Of a DNA stretch of 64,000 bases, positions 9,536 through 19,702 are shown in pieces. The notes beneath the pieces were generated by a model. It searched no databases, was not told the origin of the DNA, and was given only the letters and a program-made list of their open reading frames with translations. Positions within the stretch are counted from its first letter, which is position 1. Each line of letters starts with the position of its first letter. A program made the translations under genes and the position numbers. The DNA is taken from contig CAVRIG010000017.1 of NCBI GenBank assembly GCA_963721175.1, positions 62,001 to 126,000 on the forward strand, given 5' to 3'. This DNA is from Aliishimia sp963721175 (lineage in GTDB: Bacteria > Pseudomonadota > Alphaproteobacteria > Rhodobacterales > Rhodobacteraceae).

Positions 9536-10275
9536 TTCCGGCGCACCTTGGGAATCCGGCTCTCGACGGTGCGGTAGCGCGTTTCCGGATGCGGCGGCTG
9601 GCCGTGTGTGCGCGACCAGAACGCCATGCCGCCCCGCCGCAACCAGAGCGGCACGGTCAGCAGCACGCCCGCAACGAAGCCGCCCGCATGCGCCCAGTAG
9701 GCGACGCCGCCGGCCGCCGGGTCGGCACCGACACCGCCCACGAACTGCATCCCGAACCACACGGCGAGCACGATCCAGGCCGGGATCGGGAAGATGCGGA
9801 AATAGAAGATCAGGATGAGCAGGATATCGACCCGCGCCTTCGGGAAGAGCAGCAGGTAACTCGCCCATGACCCCTGCGATGGCCCCGGACGCGCCGACCG
9901 TCGGCACGTTCGAATAGGGCGCCGAGAGCACTTGCATCAGGCCCGCGCAGATACCGGCCGCGAGGTAGAAGCCGAGAAAGCGCAGATGGCCCATCTCGTC
10001 CTCGACGTTGTCGCCGAAGATCCACAGGAACAGCATGTTGCCGACCAGATGCGCCCAGCCCCCATGCAGGAACATCGAGGTGAGGAGCGTGCTCCACCCC
10101 TCGCCCATGGTGATCCGGGCGGGGATCATGCCGTAGCTGTAGAAGAATTGCCCGAGCGCCAGGTTGTTCTGGAAAAGCCCAGATAGCTGAAGAAAATCAG
10201 CATGTTCACCGCCATCAGCGCGTAGGTGACGAACGGCGTCCGCCCCGATGGGTTGTGATCGCGGATGGGGAACAT
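9532..10275 (-). CDS. Rhomboid-family intramembrane serine protease, frameshifted
   Basis: This is a roughly 247-residue polytopic membrane protease that cleaves transmembrane substrates. The N-terminus is MFPIRDHNPSGRTP, followed by a first membrane helix. The catalytic serine lies in GASGAIAGVMG and the catalytic histidine in YWAHAGGFVAG; the loop motif HGGWAHLVGNM is also present. Two frame breaks occur: near 10180, where one base is missing in a T-run, and near 9860, where removing one G restores GSYLLLFPKARVD. The start at 10275 gives the family-typical beginning. The gene is followed by the ATGA-coupled GFA gene. Confidence 0.87.
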
Positions 10276-10367
10276 CGGGACACGCTGCGGGCAAATGCGG
10301 GGCGGGTCAAGGCCGCTTCATGCGCATTGGCGACGCGCCCGGAAGCTCGAGCCTGAAGGACTGCGTG

Positions 10368-10401
10368 CGCCTCGCCGGTGGAGGACCACACCGGCGAGGC
10401 G
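10368..10401 (-). terminator. Strong hairpin 3' of putA
   Basis: A perfect 13-bp stem is formed by CGCCTCGCCGGTG (10368-10380) and its complement (10389-10401), with an 8-base loop. It lies just beyond the putA stop. No clear T-run follows on the minus strand, so it may be a Rho-independent terminator without a U tract or an mRNA-stabilising 3' hairpin. Confidence 0.4.
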
Positions 10402-10410
10402 GCTGGTTTC

Positions 10411-13400
10411 TCAGCCCTCCGACATGGCACTCAGCAGGGCGGCATTGCCGCCGGCCGCGGTGGTGTCGACGCAGACATGGTGTTCGTGCATCACATGGGC
10501 CAGGTCCGGCTGCCGGTGATGAGCGGCACCATCGGCCCCTTGCGCGCGGCCAGGCCTGTCCAGACTCGCGCGCCCGTGTCGTCGTCGCCCCACCAGATGC
10601 GCTCCGGCGATGCCTTGGCCGATGTCAGCTCGCCCGGTTTCGCGTCGGGGCGCATCTCGGCCTTGCCGCCAAGCGCCGTTCACAGCCTTGGCCTGCTCGG
10701 CGGCCTTGCTCCTTGCCCGGGTCCCAGGCAAAGGATCGGCGGTTTCGAGGTCGAAAGCCGTACTGGTTCAGACTCGCCCGTCGGCCCGGGCAGCGTCTGC
10801 TCTTCGGGCAGTTTCCGGACCCCGTCCGCCCGCCGTGAAGCGCGAGCAGGTAGAGCGGGCCGCCCGCCTTGGGGCCGGTGCCCGACAGCCCCTCGCCGCC
10901 GAAGGGCTGGCGAGCCGACGATCGCGCCGATCTGGTTGCGGTTGACGTAGATGTTGCCGCCTGCGATCCGGTCGGACACGTGCTGCACGCGGTCGTCGAT
11001 CCGGGTCTGCAGGCCGAAGGTCAGCCCGTAGCCGGTGGCGTTGATCGCGTCGATCACCTTGTCCAGATCGCGGTCGCGCCGAAGGTCGCCAGGTGCAGCA
11101 CGGGGCCGAAGATCTCGCGCTCCAGATCGCCTCGATGCCGTCGACCCGGATCAGCGTCGGCGCGATGTAGTGCCCGGCATCCGGCGTCTTGCAGCTCATG
11201 CAGCACGCGCCCCTCCTTGCGCGCGCGCGTCGATGTAGGCATCGGCGATGCCCTCGTGCGCGGCCTCGTCGATCACGGGGCCCACGTCGGTCGCCGAGAT
11301 CCCACGGATCGCCCGATCACAGCGCCTCCATCGCGCCGGTCAGCATCTCGGTGGAAGCTCTCGGCGATGTCCTCCTGCACGTAGAGGCAGCGCAGGGCCG
11401 AGCAGCGCTGGCCGGCGGACTGGAAGGCGCTTTCGATGATCGGCGCGCACCGCCTGTTCGGGCAGCGCGGTGCTGTCGACGATCATCGCGTTCAGCCCGC
11501 CGGTCTCCGCGATCAGCGGCGCGCCGGGGGCCAGGTTCTCGGCCATCGCACGGCGGATCAGCCGCGCGGTCGCGGTGCGAGCCGGTGAAGGCCACGCCGC
11601 CCACGCGCGGGATCCGAGGTCAGCGCCGCGCCCACGTCGCCGCGCGCCGGGCAGGAGTTGCAGCGCGGTCGCGGCACGCCGGCCTCGTGCATCAGCTCGA
11701 CCGCGCGAGATGGCGATGAGCGGCGTCTGCTCGGCCGGTTTGGCCAGCACGCGCGTTGCCCGCGGCCAGCGCCGCCGACGATCTGGCCGGTGAAGATGGC
11801 CAGCGGGAAGTTCCAGGGCGAGATGCAGGTGAAGATGCCGACCGGCGGCGTCGTCCGGCGCGTGTGCGCGCCGTAGTAGCGCAGGAAATCCACCGCCTCG
11901 CGCAGCTCGGCCACGGCATCGGGCATGCGACTTGCCGGCCTCGCGGGCGAGGATGGCGAAGATCTCGCCGTAATTCGCCTCGTAGAGATCGGCGATCCGG
12001 TTGCAGGACTTTCGCCGCGCTCGTCGGCGGTGGCGTCCCATGGCGTCGGCCGCAGCCGAGCGCCGCGTCGACATGCTCGGGCGTGGCCCAGGTCGACGGT
12101 GCCGGGCTGTCGCGGGGTCGGCAGGGTTGATCACCGGTCTCCGCTCCTCGGCGCTGCGACCTCGGCCGCCAGCAGGGGCGCGGCTCCCATTGATGGCGTC
12201 GGCGAAGGGCGCGCGCGCGCCTCTCGATCGCGTCCAGCGTCGGCGATGTGCGCAGATCGAAGCCCTTGCGAGTTCACGCGTTCGGGCAGGAAGAGCTCGC
12301 GGTCCGGTCGGGCAGCGTCGCGCGCTCGTGCCGACCATGTCGAAGGGATCGGCGGCGACGATCTCGGGCGGGACGTCCTCGTCGACGATCTGGTTGACGA
12401 AGCTCGAGTTCGCGCCGTTTTCCAGCAGGCGCCGCACGAGATAGGCCAGCAGATCGCGGTGCGCGCCGACCGGCGCATAGATGCGGCAGCGCGTGCCCTG
12501 TCTTTCCATCACGATCTCGTGCAGCGTCTCGCCCATGCCGTGCAGGCGCTGGAATTCGAACGTCTCGCGCTGATCGCTCGGCCATGTGCAGGACCGCGGC
12601 GACGGTATGCGCGTTATGCGTGGCGAATTGCGGATAGATCCGGTCGGTCATGCCCAGGAGCTTGCGCGCGTTGGCGATGTAGCTGACATCCGTCGCGGGC
12701 TTGCGAGGTGAAGACCGGAAAGCCGTCGACGCCCGCGACCTGCGCGCGCTTGATCTCGGTGTCCCAATAGGCGCCCTTGACGAGCCGCACCATGATCCGG
12801 CGGTCGAGCGCGTGTCGCGAGGTCGTGGAGCCAGTCGAGCACGGCGCCCGCGCGCTGGCCATAGGCCTGCACCACGACGCCGAAGCCGTCCCAGCCGCGC
12901 AGCGACGGGTTCCGACAGCACCGCCTCGATCACGTCGAGCGAGAGCGCCAGGCGGTCGGCCTCCTCGGCGTCGATGTTGAGGCCCATGCCCGCGCTGGAT
13001 TGCGCAAGATGCGCGAGCGAGCGCAGGCGCGGCACCAGTTCGTCCATCACCCGGTCGCGTACTGCGCCACCTCGTAGCGCGGATGCAGCGCCGAGAGCTT
13101 GACCGAGATGCCGGGATTGTCGCGGATGTCCTTGTGCGTGCAGGCCGCGGCGATGGCGGTGATCGCGCGGCGAATAGCTCAGGTGATAGCGCCGCGCGTC
13201 GCTCGTCGGTGCGCGCGGCCTCGCCCAGCATGTCGTAGGAATAGGTGTAGCCCTTCTTCTCCATGCCCTTGGCGCGCTTCATCGCGGCGTCGATGTCTCG
13301 CCCAGCACGAACTGGCGGCCCATCTCGCTCATCGCGCGGGCCACGGCGGTGCGGATCACCGGCTCGCCCAGGCGCTTGACGCGCCGCGCAGATGGCCGAC

Positions 13401-13822
13401 GATGCCCGGCGATCCGTCCTCCAGAACCTTGCCCGTCAGCATCAGCGCCCAGGTGGAGGCGTTGACCAGCGGCGAGGTGGAATGGCCCATGTGCTTGCCC
13501 CAGTCCGAGGGGGCGATCTTGTCCTCGATCAGCGCGTCGATCGTGTCGGCATCGGGCACGCGCAGCAGCGCCTCGGCCAGGCACATCAGCGCGATGCCTT
13601 CCTCGGTCGAAGGCCGTATTCGGCCAGGAAGACCTCCATCAGCCCGGGATCGGAGGTGCCGCGGATGCGCGCGCACCAGATCGGCCGCGATCCGCGAGAT
13701 CTCTGCGCGATCCTCCTTCGACAGGTCAGCGACACGGATCAGGTCGTCCAGTGCAGATCCGGGTCGGCGTATTTCAGGTGGTCCAGCCCGTCGGGCAGTT
13801 GGTCCAGTGCGGCAAAGGGCAT
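10411..13822 (-). CDS. putA: Bifunctional PutA (proline dehydrogenase / P5C dehydrogenase), heavily frameshifted
   Basis: PutA oxidises proline to glutamate at the membrane in two steps, using FAD and then NAD. The protein begins MPFAALDQLPDGLDHL at 13822 (GGAGAG just upstream) and ends AALLSAMSEG at 10411. Read across frames, the order is: an N-terminal helical domain, the proline dehydrogenase barrel (GLNIDAEEADRL, VVQAYGQRA, QFATHNAHT, FEFQRLHGMGE), then the aldehyde dehydrogenase (SPWNFPLAIFTGQI, GVAFTGS, AETGGLNAMI, GQRCSALR with the catalytic cysteine). The 3.4-kb length matches alphaproteobacterial PutA of about 1,130 residues. Frame breaks occur about every 100-200 bases, the densest in the window. 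One solved near 12705 is repaired by removing one base. Divergent putR supports proline-induced expression. Confidence 0.92.
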
Positions 13823-13923
13823 GTTTCTCTCCAGTCGTTTGGGACAGGCTATTCTTTTGTTCGCAGCCTTTTTCGCTCATGAACTGCATGATTTCAATGA
13901 TTCGCACCGGATATCAGGGAAAA

Positions 13924-14409
13924 ATGCGGAAAAACGACTTCTCGGAGCTTGATCGGTTCGACCGTGCGATTCTGCGGGGGCTCGCCGAAGATGGCCGCAT
14001 GAATGTGACCGACCTGGCCCAACGCATCGGTTTGTCGAAGTCGCCGACCCAGGCCCGGATGAAGAAGCTGGAGGCCGAGGGCTACATCCTGGGGTATCGC
14101 GCGATGCTGGATCCGATCCGCCTCGGGCTCGACCACGTCGCCTTCGTCGAGGTGAGGCTGACCGACACGCGGGAGGCGGCGCTGAAGGCGTTCAACGAGG
14201 CGGCACGGCGCGTGCCCGAAATCGAGCAGGCGCACATGATCGCGGGCAATTTCGATTACCTGCTGAAGGTTCGGACGTCCGACATGGCCGAGTATCGGCG
14301 CGTTCTGGGCGAGGTCATCTCGGCGCTGCCGCATGTCGCCTCGACTTCGACCTACGTGGCGATGGAGGCCGTCAAGGAAGTGATGATCGGCACACATGCG
14401 CCGCCATGA
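13924..14409 (+). CDS. putR: PutR-like Lrp/AsnC-family regulator
   Basis: A 161-residue Lrp/AsnC protein with an N-terminal helix-turn-helix (DLAQRIGLSKSPTQARMKKLE) and a C-terminal RAM ligand-binding domain (HMIAGNFDYLLKVRT). It is divergent from putA across about 100 bases of AT-richer DNA. That is the arrangement known for PutR, the proline-responsive activator of putA in Rhodobacter and Agrobacterium. Start ATG 13924 follows AGGGAAAA; an in-frame ATG at 13894 would add ten residues. The frame is intact next to the badly disrupted putA. Confidence 0.87.
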   Translation: MRKNDFSELDRFDRAILRGLAEDGRMNVTDLAQRIGLSKSPTQARMKKLEAEGYILGYRAMLDPIRLGLDHVAFVEVRLTDTREAALKAFNEAARRVPEIEQAHMIAGNFDYLLKVRTSDMAEYRRVLGEVISALPHVASTSTYVAMEAVKEVMIGTHAPP

Positions 14410-14455
14410 GCGCGCGCGTATTGATTTTAGACCGGAGTTTGGCACACTCGTTCCC

Positions 14456-15016
14456 ATGCTGAGACATGTCCTCCTCGCGCATCTGCTCTTCGCCCTGCCG
14501 GCGCTGGCAGAGACATGCCCGCCCGCACCCGATCACAGCGATGCGCTGAACAGGCTGGAGGAGGAAGCTCAGGCGGCCACCTCCGAAAGCGCCGCGCGCG
14601 ACGTGTCGGACCGGATGTGGGAGCTCTGGGCCGACGCGCCCAACGCCAAGGCGCAGGCGGTGCTGGACCGGGGCATGCAGAAACGACTGGGAGCCGATTA
14701 TGCCGGCGCGATCGCGGAGTTCGATGACCTGATCGCGTACTGCCCGGATTATGCGGAAGGCTACAATCAACGCGCCTTCGTGCACTTCATCCTGCGGGAC
14801 TACGCCAGCGCGCTTCCCGATCTTGATCGCGCGCTGGACCTGTCGCCCGGGCACATCGGTGCGCGGGCCGGGCTTGCGCTGACCCTGATGCAGCTGGGTC
14901 AAATCGACGAGGCGCGGGCGGAACTGGAGGTGGCCCTGGGTCAGAACCCCTGGATGTCCGAACGGCACCTTCTGGACGACGGCGGACCGCTGGCGCCGGC
15001 AGGCAAGGACATCTGA
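14456..15016 (+). CDS. Secreted TPR-repeat protein
   Basis: A 186-residue protein with an N-terminal signal peptide (MLRHVLLAHLLFALPALAE, likely cut after ALA), so it is periplasmic. Two to three tetratricopeptide repeats follow: MQKRLGADYAGAIAEFDDLI, GYNQRAFVHFILRDYASALP and the helix pair after it. Such repeats mediate protein contacts, and no enzyme motif is visible. I chose ATG 14456 because it places the signal sequence at the very N-terminus; an upstream in-frame start would bury it. The partner and role are unknown. Confidence 0.8.
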   Translation: MLRHVLLAHLLFALPALAETCPPAPDHSDALNRLEEEAQAATSESAARDVSDRMWELWADAPNAKAQAVLDRGMQKRLGADYAGAIAEFDDLIAYCPDYAEGYNQRAFVHFILRDYASALPDLDRALDLSPGHIGARAGLALTLMQLGQIDEARAELEVALGQNPWMSERHLLDDGGPLAPAGKDI

Positions 15017-15064
15017 CCGTAGCCGGTTGAGCCGCCACCGCGCAACGCGTATTGGGAAGACGTC

Positions 15065-15150
15065 GCGGGCGTGATGGAATGGTAGACATATCGGACTTAA
15101 AATCCGAAGGGCGAAAGCCCGTGTGGGTTCGAATCCCACCGCCCGCACCA
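15065..15150 (+). tRNA. tRNA-Leu (anticodon UAA)
   Basis: An 86-base cloverleaf with acceptor stem GCGGGCG (15065-15071) paired to CGCCCGC (15140-15146), discriminator A and an encoded CCA end (15148-15150). The anticodon arm has stem TCGGA/TCCGA and loop CTTAAAA, giving anticodon TAA. The long variable arm (GGGCGAAAGCCC) is typical of class II tRNA-Leu, and the T-arm loop GTTCGAATC is standard. Confidence 0.97.
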
Positions 15151-15303
15151 GTGTTCCTCCAAAAGAGCGACGCATCCGAACGTTAAGCGAAGCTCAAGTC
15201 TTTTTCCTTAAGCCATGCCCAAACTGCGCGAAGTTCGCGGAACGTGCACCCGTGGCCATGCGCTTGCCCCATTGCTCCGCCTGGTAAGTAGGAACCGAGA
15301 ATC

Positions 15304-17847
15304 ATGATGTTTCGCCGTTTGAACACACTCTTCGTCAAAATCATCGCGATCTTTGCCTTCGCGACCTTCGTCACGGTCTCCGTGCTGGAAGTGATGGCGC
15401 TGCGGTCATCCATCCAGAGCATTCGCGACAACGTTGCCGATGAAGCGGCCGGTATCACCGAACTGGTGTCCATGCAGATCGGAGGGGCCATCAAGTTCGG
15501 CAACAAGGATGCGGTCGCCGAAGTGATCGGAAGTGCGGCCGAATTGGCGGCGGAGTCGTGGAAGGACGCGGTGGTCGTCAGCGGCAACGGCGCCGTCCTC
15601 TATCCCGTTGCCGAAGGCGCGGAAGTCGATCCCGCCCTCGCGTCGCTGGCCACTCAGGTCATCGAGACCGGCGAAGCGATAAGCATGAACGAAGGCCACA
15701 CCATCGGGCAGCCGGTGCTCTTCGGCGCCGAACGTGCCGTCGTCGGTGTCATCGTGACGGACTGGACGGCCGAGCCGTCAATCGCTGCATACAATGCCAA
15801 ACTGGTTCAGCAGGGCCTGGTGACGGCCGGGCTCTTCCTGCTCGTGCTCGGCTGCGTCGGGGTCGTCCTGCGCTGGTGGGTGTCCCAGCCCCTGGTGCAA
15901 CTCGAGGGCGCCGTGTCGACGGTCGCTTCGGGCGATTACGATCTCGACGTGCCGCACACCGGTCGCGGAGACGAAATCGGCCAGATCGCTCAAAAGCTGG
16001 AAAACTTCAGGACTGAGCTCAAGGCCGGTGAACAGCTTGCGCTCGACAGCGCGTACAAGAGCGCTGCCTACGAAGGTTCGACCGCGCCGATGATGGTGGT
16101 GGACCGCGCGTTCAACGTCATCTACTGCAACCCGTCCTGTGTCGAGCTTGTTCACCAGCTCGGGTCGGCTTTGACATCCGATTGGCCCGGACTTGATGTG
16201 GAGCGCGTTGTCGGGTCTTCGCTGACGACGATGGCGGGGCTCGGCGACATCATCGCCGACATCGAAGCGCGCAAAGAAGCGGCGATGCCCGCGTCGGTCA
16301 CGCTGCCGGTCGGCGAGGCGCGTGTGCGGATCAAGTTCAACGCCGCGATGGATGCCGACGGCACCATGACCGGCGCCGTCGTGGAATGGAGCGACCGGAC
16401 CCAGGCGCACCGGAACAAGGCGATGGTGGAGGCGATCGACACCGCGATGCTGCGCGTCGAATTCTCGGCCAACGGGAAGCTCCTGAGCGCGAACCGCAAC
16501 TGCATGCGCGTTCTCGGCCTGAAGGACGACGATGTCGGGCAACTGGAACTTGACCGCGTCTTCCTCGCCGAGGGCTCCGAAAGCGCCAATCCCCTCGCCG
16601 AAGAGAGCTTGACAGGGCGTTTCCGCTTCCGTGACAAGGTCACGGGCGACGCGCGCCATGCCAATGGCAGTTTCGTCGCCATCAAGGGTCCGGACGGCAC
16701 CGTCGAAAAGAGCCTTTTCGTCGGCATGGACGTGACCGCGCACGAAGAGGAGCGCGCCGAAGCCGAAGGCCGCAAGCAGAAGGCAGATGCCGAGCAGCAG
16801 GCCGTCGTGACCGCACTCGGCCAGGCCTTGACCGATCTATCGGACGGCCGCCTGGATCGCCCGATCGAGCAGCCGTTCTCGCCCGCCTACGAGAATCTGC
16901 GGCAAAACTTCAACGCGACTCTGCAATCGTTGCATGACGCGATCGCCGCGGTGGTCCAGAACACCGGATCGATCCGCAGCGAAACGGCCGAGATCACGAC
17001 CGCGGCCGACGACCTGTCGCGCCGCACCGAACACCAGGCCGCCACGCTGGAGGAGACCGCAGCGGCGCTGGACGAGCTGACGAATTCCGTGCGGTCCGCC
17101 GCCGAAGGCGCGCAAGGCGCCAGCGAGAAGGCGTCGGCTGCGCAGCACCGCGCGCAGGAAGGCGGCGAGGTCGCACGCGAAGCGGTTCAGGCGATGGACG
17201 GGATCAAGTCTTCGTCGCAGGAGATCTCCAAAATCACCAGCGTCATCGACGACATCGCATTCCAGACCAACCTTCTTGCGCTGAACGCCGGGGTCGAAGC
17301 GGCCCGCGCGGGCGAAGCTGGACGCGGGTTCGCGGTGGTCGCCACCGAGGTGCGCGCGCTGGCGCAGCGCTCCTCCGACGCCGCGCGCGAGATCAACGAC
17401 CTGATTTCCGCCAGCGAGGCGCAGGTGCAATCCGGTGTCGAACTGGTCGACAGGACCGGGCAGGCACTGTCGGCGATCGTGGCGTCGATTTCCGAGATTT
17501 CGGGACTGGTCGCCGATATCGCCACGTCGACCAAGGAGCAGGCTTCCGGCCTGAACGAGATCAACACGGCCGTCACCGAACTGGATCAGGTGACGCAGCA
17601 GAACGCCGCAATGTTCGAGGAAACCACCGCCGCCAGCCACGCCCTGACCTCCGAAGCCGATTCGCTGGCCCAGGCGGTCGCACGGTTCGAACTCGGCGCC
17701 ATGGCGGCCAAGCTCGACAGCCGCAGGTCGAAGTCCGAAGCGTCACGCATGACCGCGCCGATCAGGTCGGCCTCGTTCGGCGGCGCGACCGACGGTTCCG
17801 CCGCATTCAAGGTCGAAGAAGACGCTGCCGGCTGGGAAGAGTTCTGA
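15304..17847 (+). CDS. Methyl-accepting chemotaxis protein with PAS domains
   Basis: An 847-residue transmembrane chemoreceptor. Membrane helix 1 spans about residues 11-32, a periplasmic sensor of about 135 residues follows, helix 2 spans about 171-192, then a HAMP domain (to about 245), two PAS-like cytoplasmic sensors (about 265-500) and the coiled-coil signalling domain. The hairpin tip is textbook (DIAFQTNLLALNAG through AGRGFAVVATEVRALAQRS, about 649-689) and would bind CheA and CheW. The last five residues, GWEEF, resemble the CheR/CheB tether NWETF. The gene is monocistronic, upstream of convergent metG. Ligand unknown. The start MM at 15304/15307 is ambiguous by one codon. Confidence 0.94.
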   Translation: MMFRRLNTLFVKIIAIFAFATFVTVSVLEVMALRSSIQSIRDNVADEAAGITELVSMQIGGAIKFGNKDAVAEVIGSAAELAAESWKDAVVVSGNGAVLYPVAEGAEVDPALASLATQVIETGEAISMNEGHTIGQPVLFGAERAVVGVIVTDWTAEPSIAAYNAKLVQQGLVTAGLFLLVLGCVGVVLRWWVSQPLVQLEGAVSTVASGDYDLDVPHTGRGDEIGQIAQKLENFRTELKAGEQLALDSAYKSAAYEGSTAPMMVVDRAFNVIYCNPSCVELVHQLGSALTSDWPGLDVERVVGSSLTTMAGLGDIIADIEARKEAAMPASVTLPVGEARVRIKFNAAMDADGTMTGAVVEWSDRTQAHRNKAMVEAIDTAMLRVEFSANGKLLSANRNCMRVLGLKDDDVGQLELDRVFLAEGSESANPLAEESLTGRFRFRDKVTGDARHANGSFVAIKGPDGTVEKSLFVGMDVTAHEEERAEAEGRKQKADAEQQAVVTALGQALTDLSDGRLDRPIEQPFSPAYENLRQNFNATLQSLHDAIAAVVQNTGSIRSETAEITTAADDLSRRTEHQAATLEETAAALDELTNSVRSAAEGAQGASEKASAAQHRAQEGGEVAREAVQAMDGIKSSSQEISKITSVIDDIAFQTNLLALNAGVEAARAGEAGRGFAVVATEVRALAQRSSDAAREINDLISASEAQVQSGVELVDRTGQALSAIVASISEISGLVADIATSTKEQASGLNEINTAVTELDQVTQQNAAMFEETTAASHALTSEADSLAQAVARFELGAMAAKLDSRRSKSEASRMTAPIRSASFGGATDGSAAFKVEEDAAGWEEF

Positions 17848-17931
17848 CCCCGGTCCCGCAAGCCAAGTTCTCCAGGAACTGCGCCTCGATCGATCCCGAT
17901 CGGGGCGTCGTCGCGTCCTGATGGCAGGTCC

Positions 17932-19659
17932 CTAGTTTCCGGCGAAGCGGGACTGCCATTCGGCGGCGTCTTCTTCGCTGATCTTGGAAAAGAGGTTGTC
18001 GGGCACGTCGAACGCGTCGCCGGGCTGCAGCACCTCCATCGCCCTGTCGACGTCCCCGGGCCAGTCCGCATCGAGGCCGCCGAAGTGATCCAGAAGCGTG
18101 TAGCTCGCCCCCGGGATGAAGGGCGACGAGAGCACGCGCGTAGAAGACGGATGAGGTTCAGCGCGAGCCGGATCTGCGTCGCGGCCGTGTCGGGATCGGT
18201 CTTGAACGTGGTCCAGGGCGCGGCCGCTTGCAGGTATTCGTTGCCGACGCGCCCAGATCGCGCGCAGCTCCGCGGCGGCCTTGCGCACTTCCATCGCTTC
18301 CATCTGCGCTCTGGTAGCGCGCGAGCGCGGGCCGTCAGATCGCGCGATCAGCGCTGTTCCTCGCCTCGCCCCAGGTTCACCGCCTTCGGGCACGGCCTCG
18401 CCGAATTTCGAGCGGCAGAACTTGGTCACGCGGCTGACGAAATTGCCCAGCACGTCGGCCAGATCCTTGTTCACCGAGGCCTGGAAATTCTCCCAGGTGA
18501 ATTCCGCATCCGCATTTTCGGGCGCGTGGCTCAGCAGCCACCAGCGCCAGTAATCGGCCGGCAGGATCTCCAGCGCCTGGTCCATGAAGACGCCGCGCCC
18601 CTGCGAGGTCGAGAACTGGCCGCCGTCGTAATTGAGGTAGTTGAAGGACTTGATGTAGTCGACGAGCTTCCACGGCTCGCCCGAGCCCAGGATCGTGGCG
18701 GGGAAGCACAGCGTGTGGAAGGGCACGTTGTCCTTGCCCATGAACTGCGTGTAGCGCACGTCGTCGGCGCCCTTGTCGGTGCGCCACCAGCGTTCCCAGT
18801 CGGCGTCCTCTAGGTCATGCGCGTCGGCCCATTCGCGCGCGCAGGCGATGTATTCGATGGGCGCGTCGAACCAGACATAGAAGACCTTGCCCTCCATCCC
18901 CGGCCAGGCGTCGGTGCCGCGTCTGCACCGGCGACGCCCCAGTCGAGGTCGCGGGTGATGCCGCGGTCCTGCAGCCCGTCGCCGTCATTGCAGCCATTTC
19001 TTGGCGATCGAGGTGGTCAGCACCGGCCAGTCGGTCTTGCCGTCGATCCAGGCTGTCGAGCTGCGTCGCTGCATCGCGACTGGCGCAGGTAGAGATGCTT
19101 GGTCTCGCGCACTTCCAGATCGGTCGAGCCCGAGATCGCGCTGCGCGGGTCGATCAGGTCGGTCGGGTCGAGCTGCTTGGTGCAATTCTCGCACTGGTCG
19201 CCGCGCGCTTTGTCGTAGCCGCAATTGGGGCAGGTGCCCTCGATATAGCGGTCGGGCAGGAAGCGGCCGTCGGCGTCGGAATAGACCTGCTTCTCGGAGA
19301 CTTCCGCGATCAGGCCGTGTATCGGCCAGCCGGCCCGCGAAATGCTGGGTCAGCGCGTGGTTCTGCGGCGAGGAGGAGCGGCCGAAATGGTCGAAGCTGA
19401 GGCGGAAACCCTTCGCGAGCTCGGCCTGGACCTCGTGCATCTCGGCGCAGTATTCGGCCACCGGCTTGCCGGCCTTGGCGGCGGCCAGTTCGGCGGGCGT
19501 GCCGTGTTCGTCGGTGGCGCAGAGGAACATCACCTCGTGCCCGCGCGCGCGCTGGTAGCGGGCATAGAGATCGGCGGGCAGCTGCGAGCCCACCAGATTG
19601 CCCAGATGCTTGATCCCGTTGATATAGGGGATCGCCGAGGTGATCAGATGGCGTGCCAT
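17932..19659 (-). CDS. metG: Methionyl-tRNA synthetase MetG, frameshifted
   Basis: MetG charges initiator and elongator tRNA-Met. It starts MARHLITSAIPYINGIKHLGN at 19659, with the HIGH-like HLGN. A zinc-binding insert follows (CPNCGYDKARGDQCENC, read in a second frame), then WFDAPIEYIA, and the KMSKS-equivalent appears as FSTSQGRG (S-T-S-x-G), a roseobacter-type variant. The C-terminal anticodon-binding region ends EEDAAEWQSRFAGN. At least four frame breaks are seen, near 19325, 19070, 18925 and 18380-18130. The first is repaired by removing one base. Length fits a MetG of about 570 residues without the extra dimerisation domain. Confidence 0.95.
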
Positions 19660-19702
19660 GTCGGTCCCGCTGTTCCCGTGTGGTGCTGTCGTCGGCCCGC
19701 GT

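Noticed and set aside
10411..13822. putA as a genuine pseudogene
   Set aside because: The breaks are too dense and irregular for decay with such intact residues between them; the same insertion pattern hits essential genes, so technical error is likelier.
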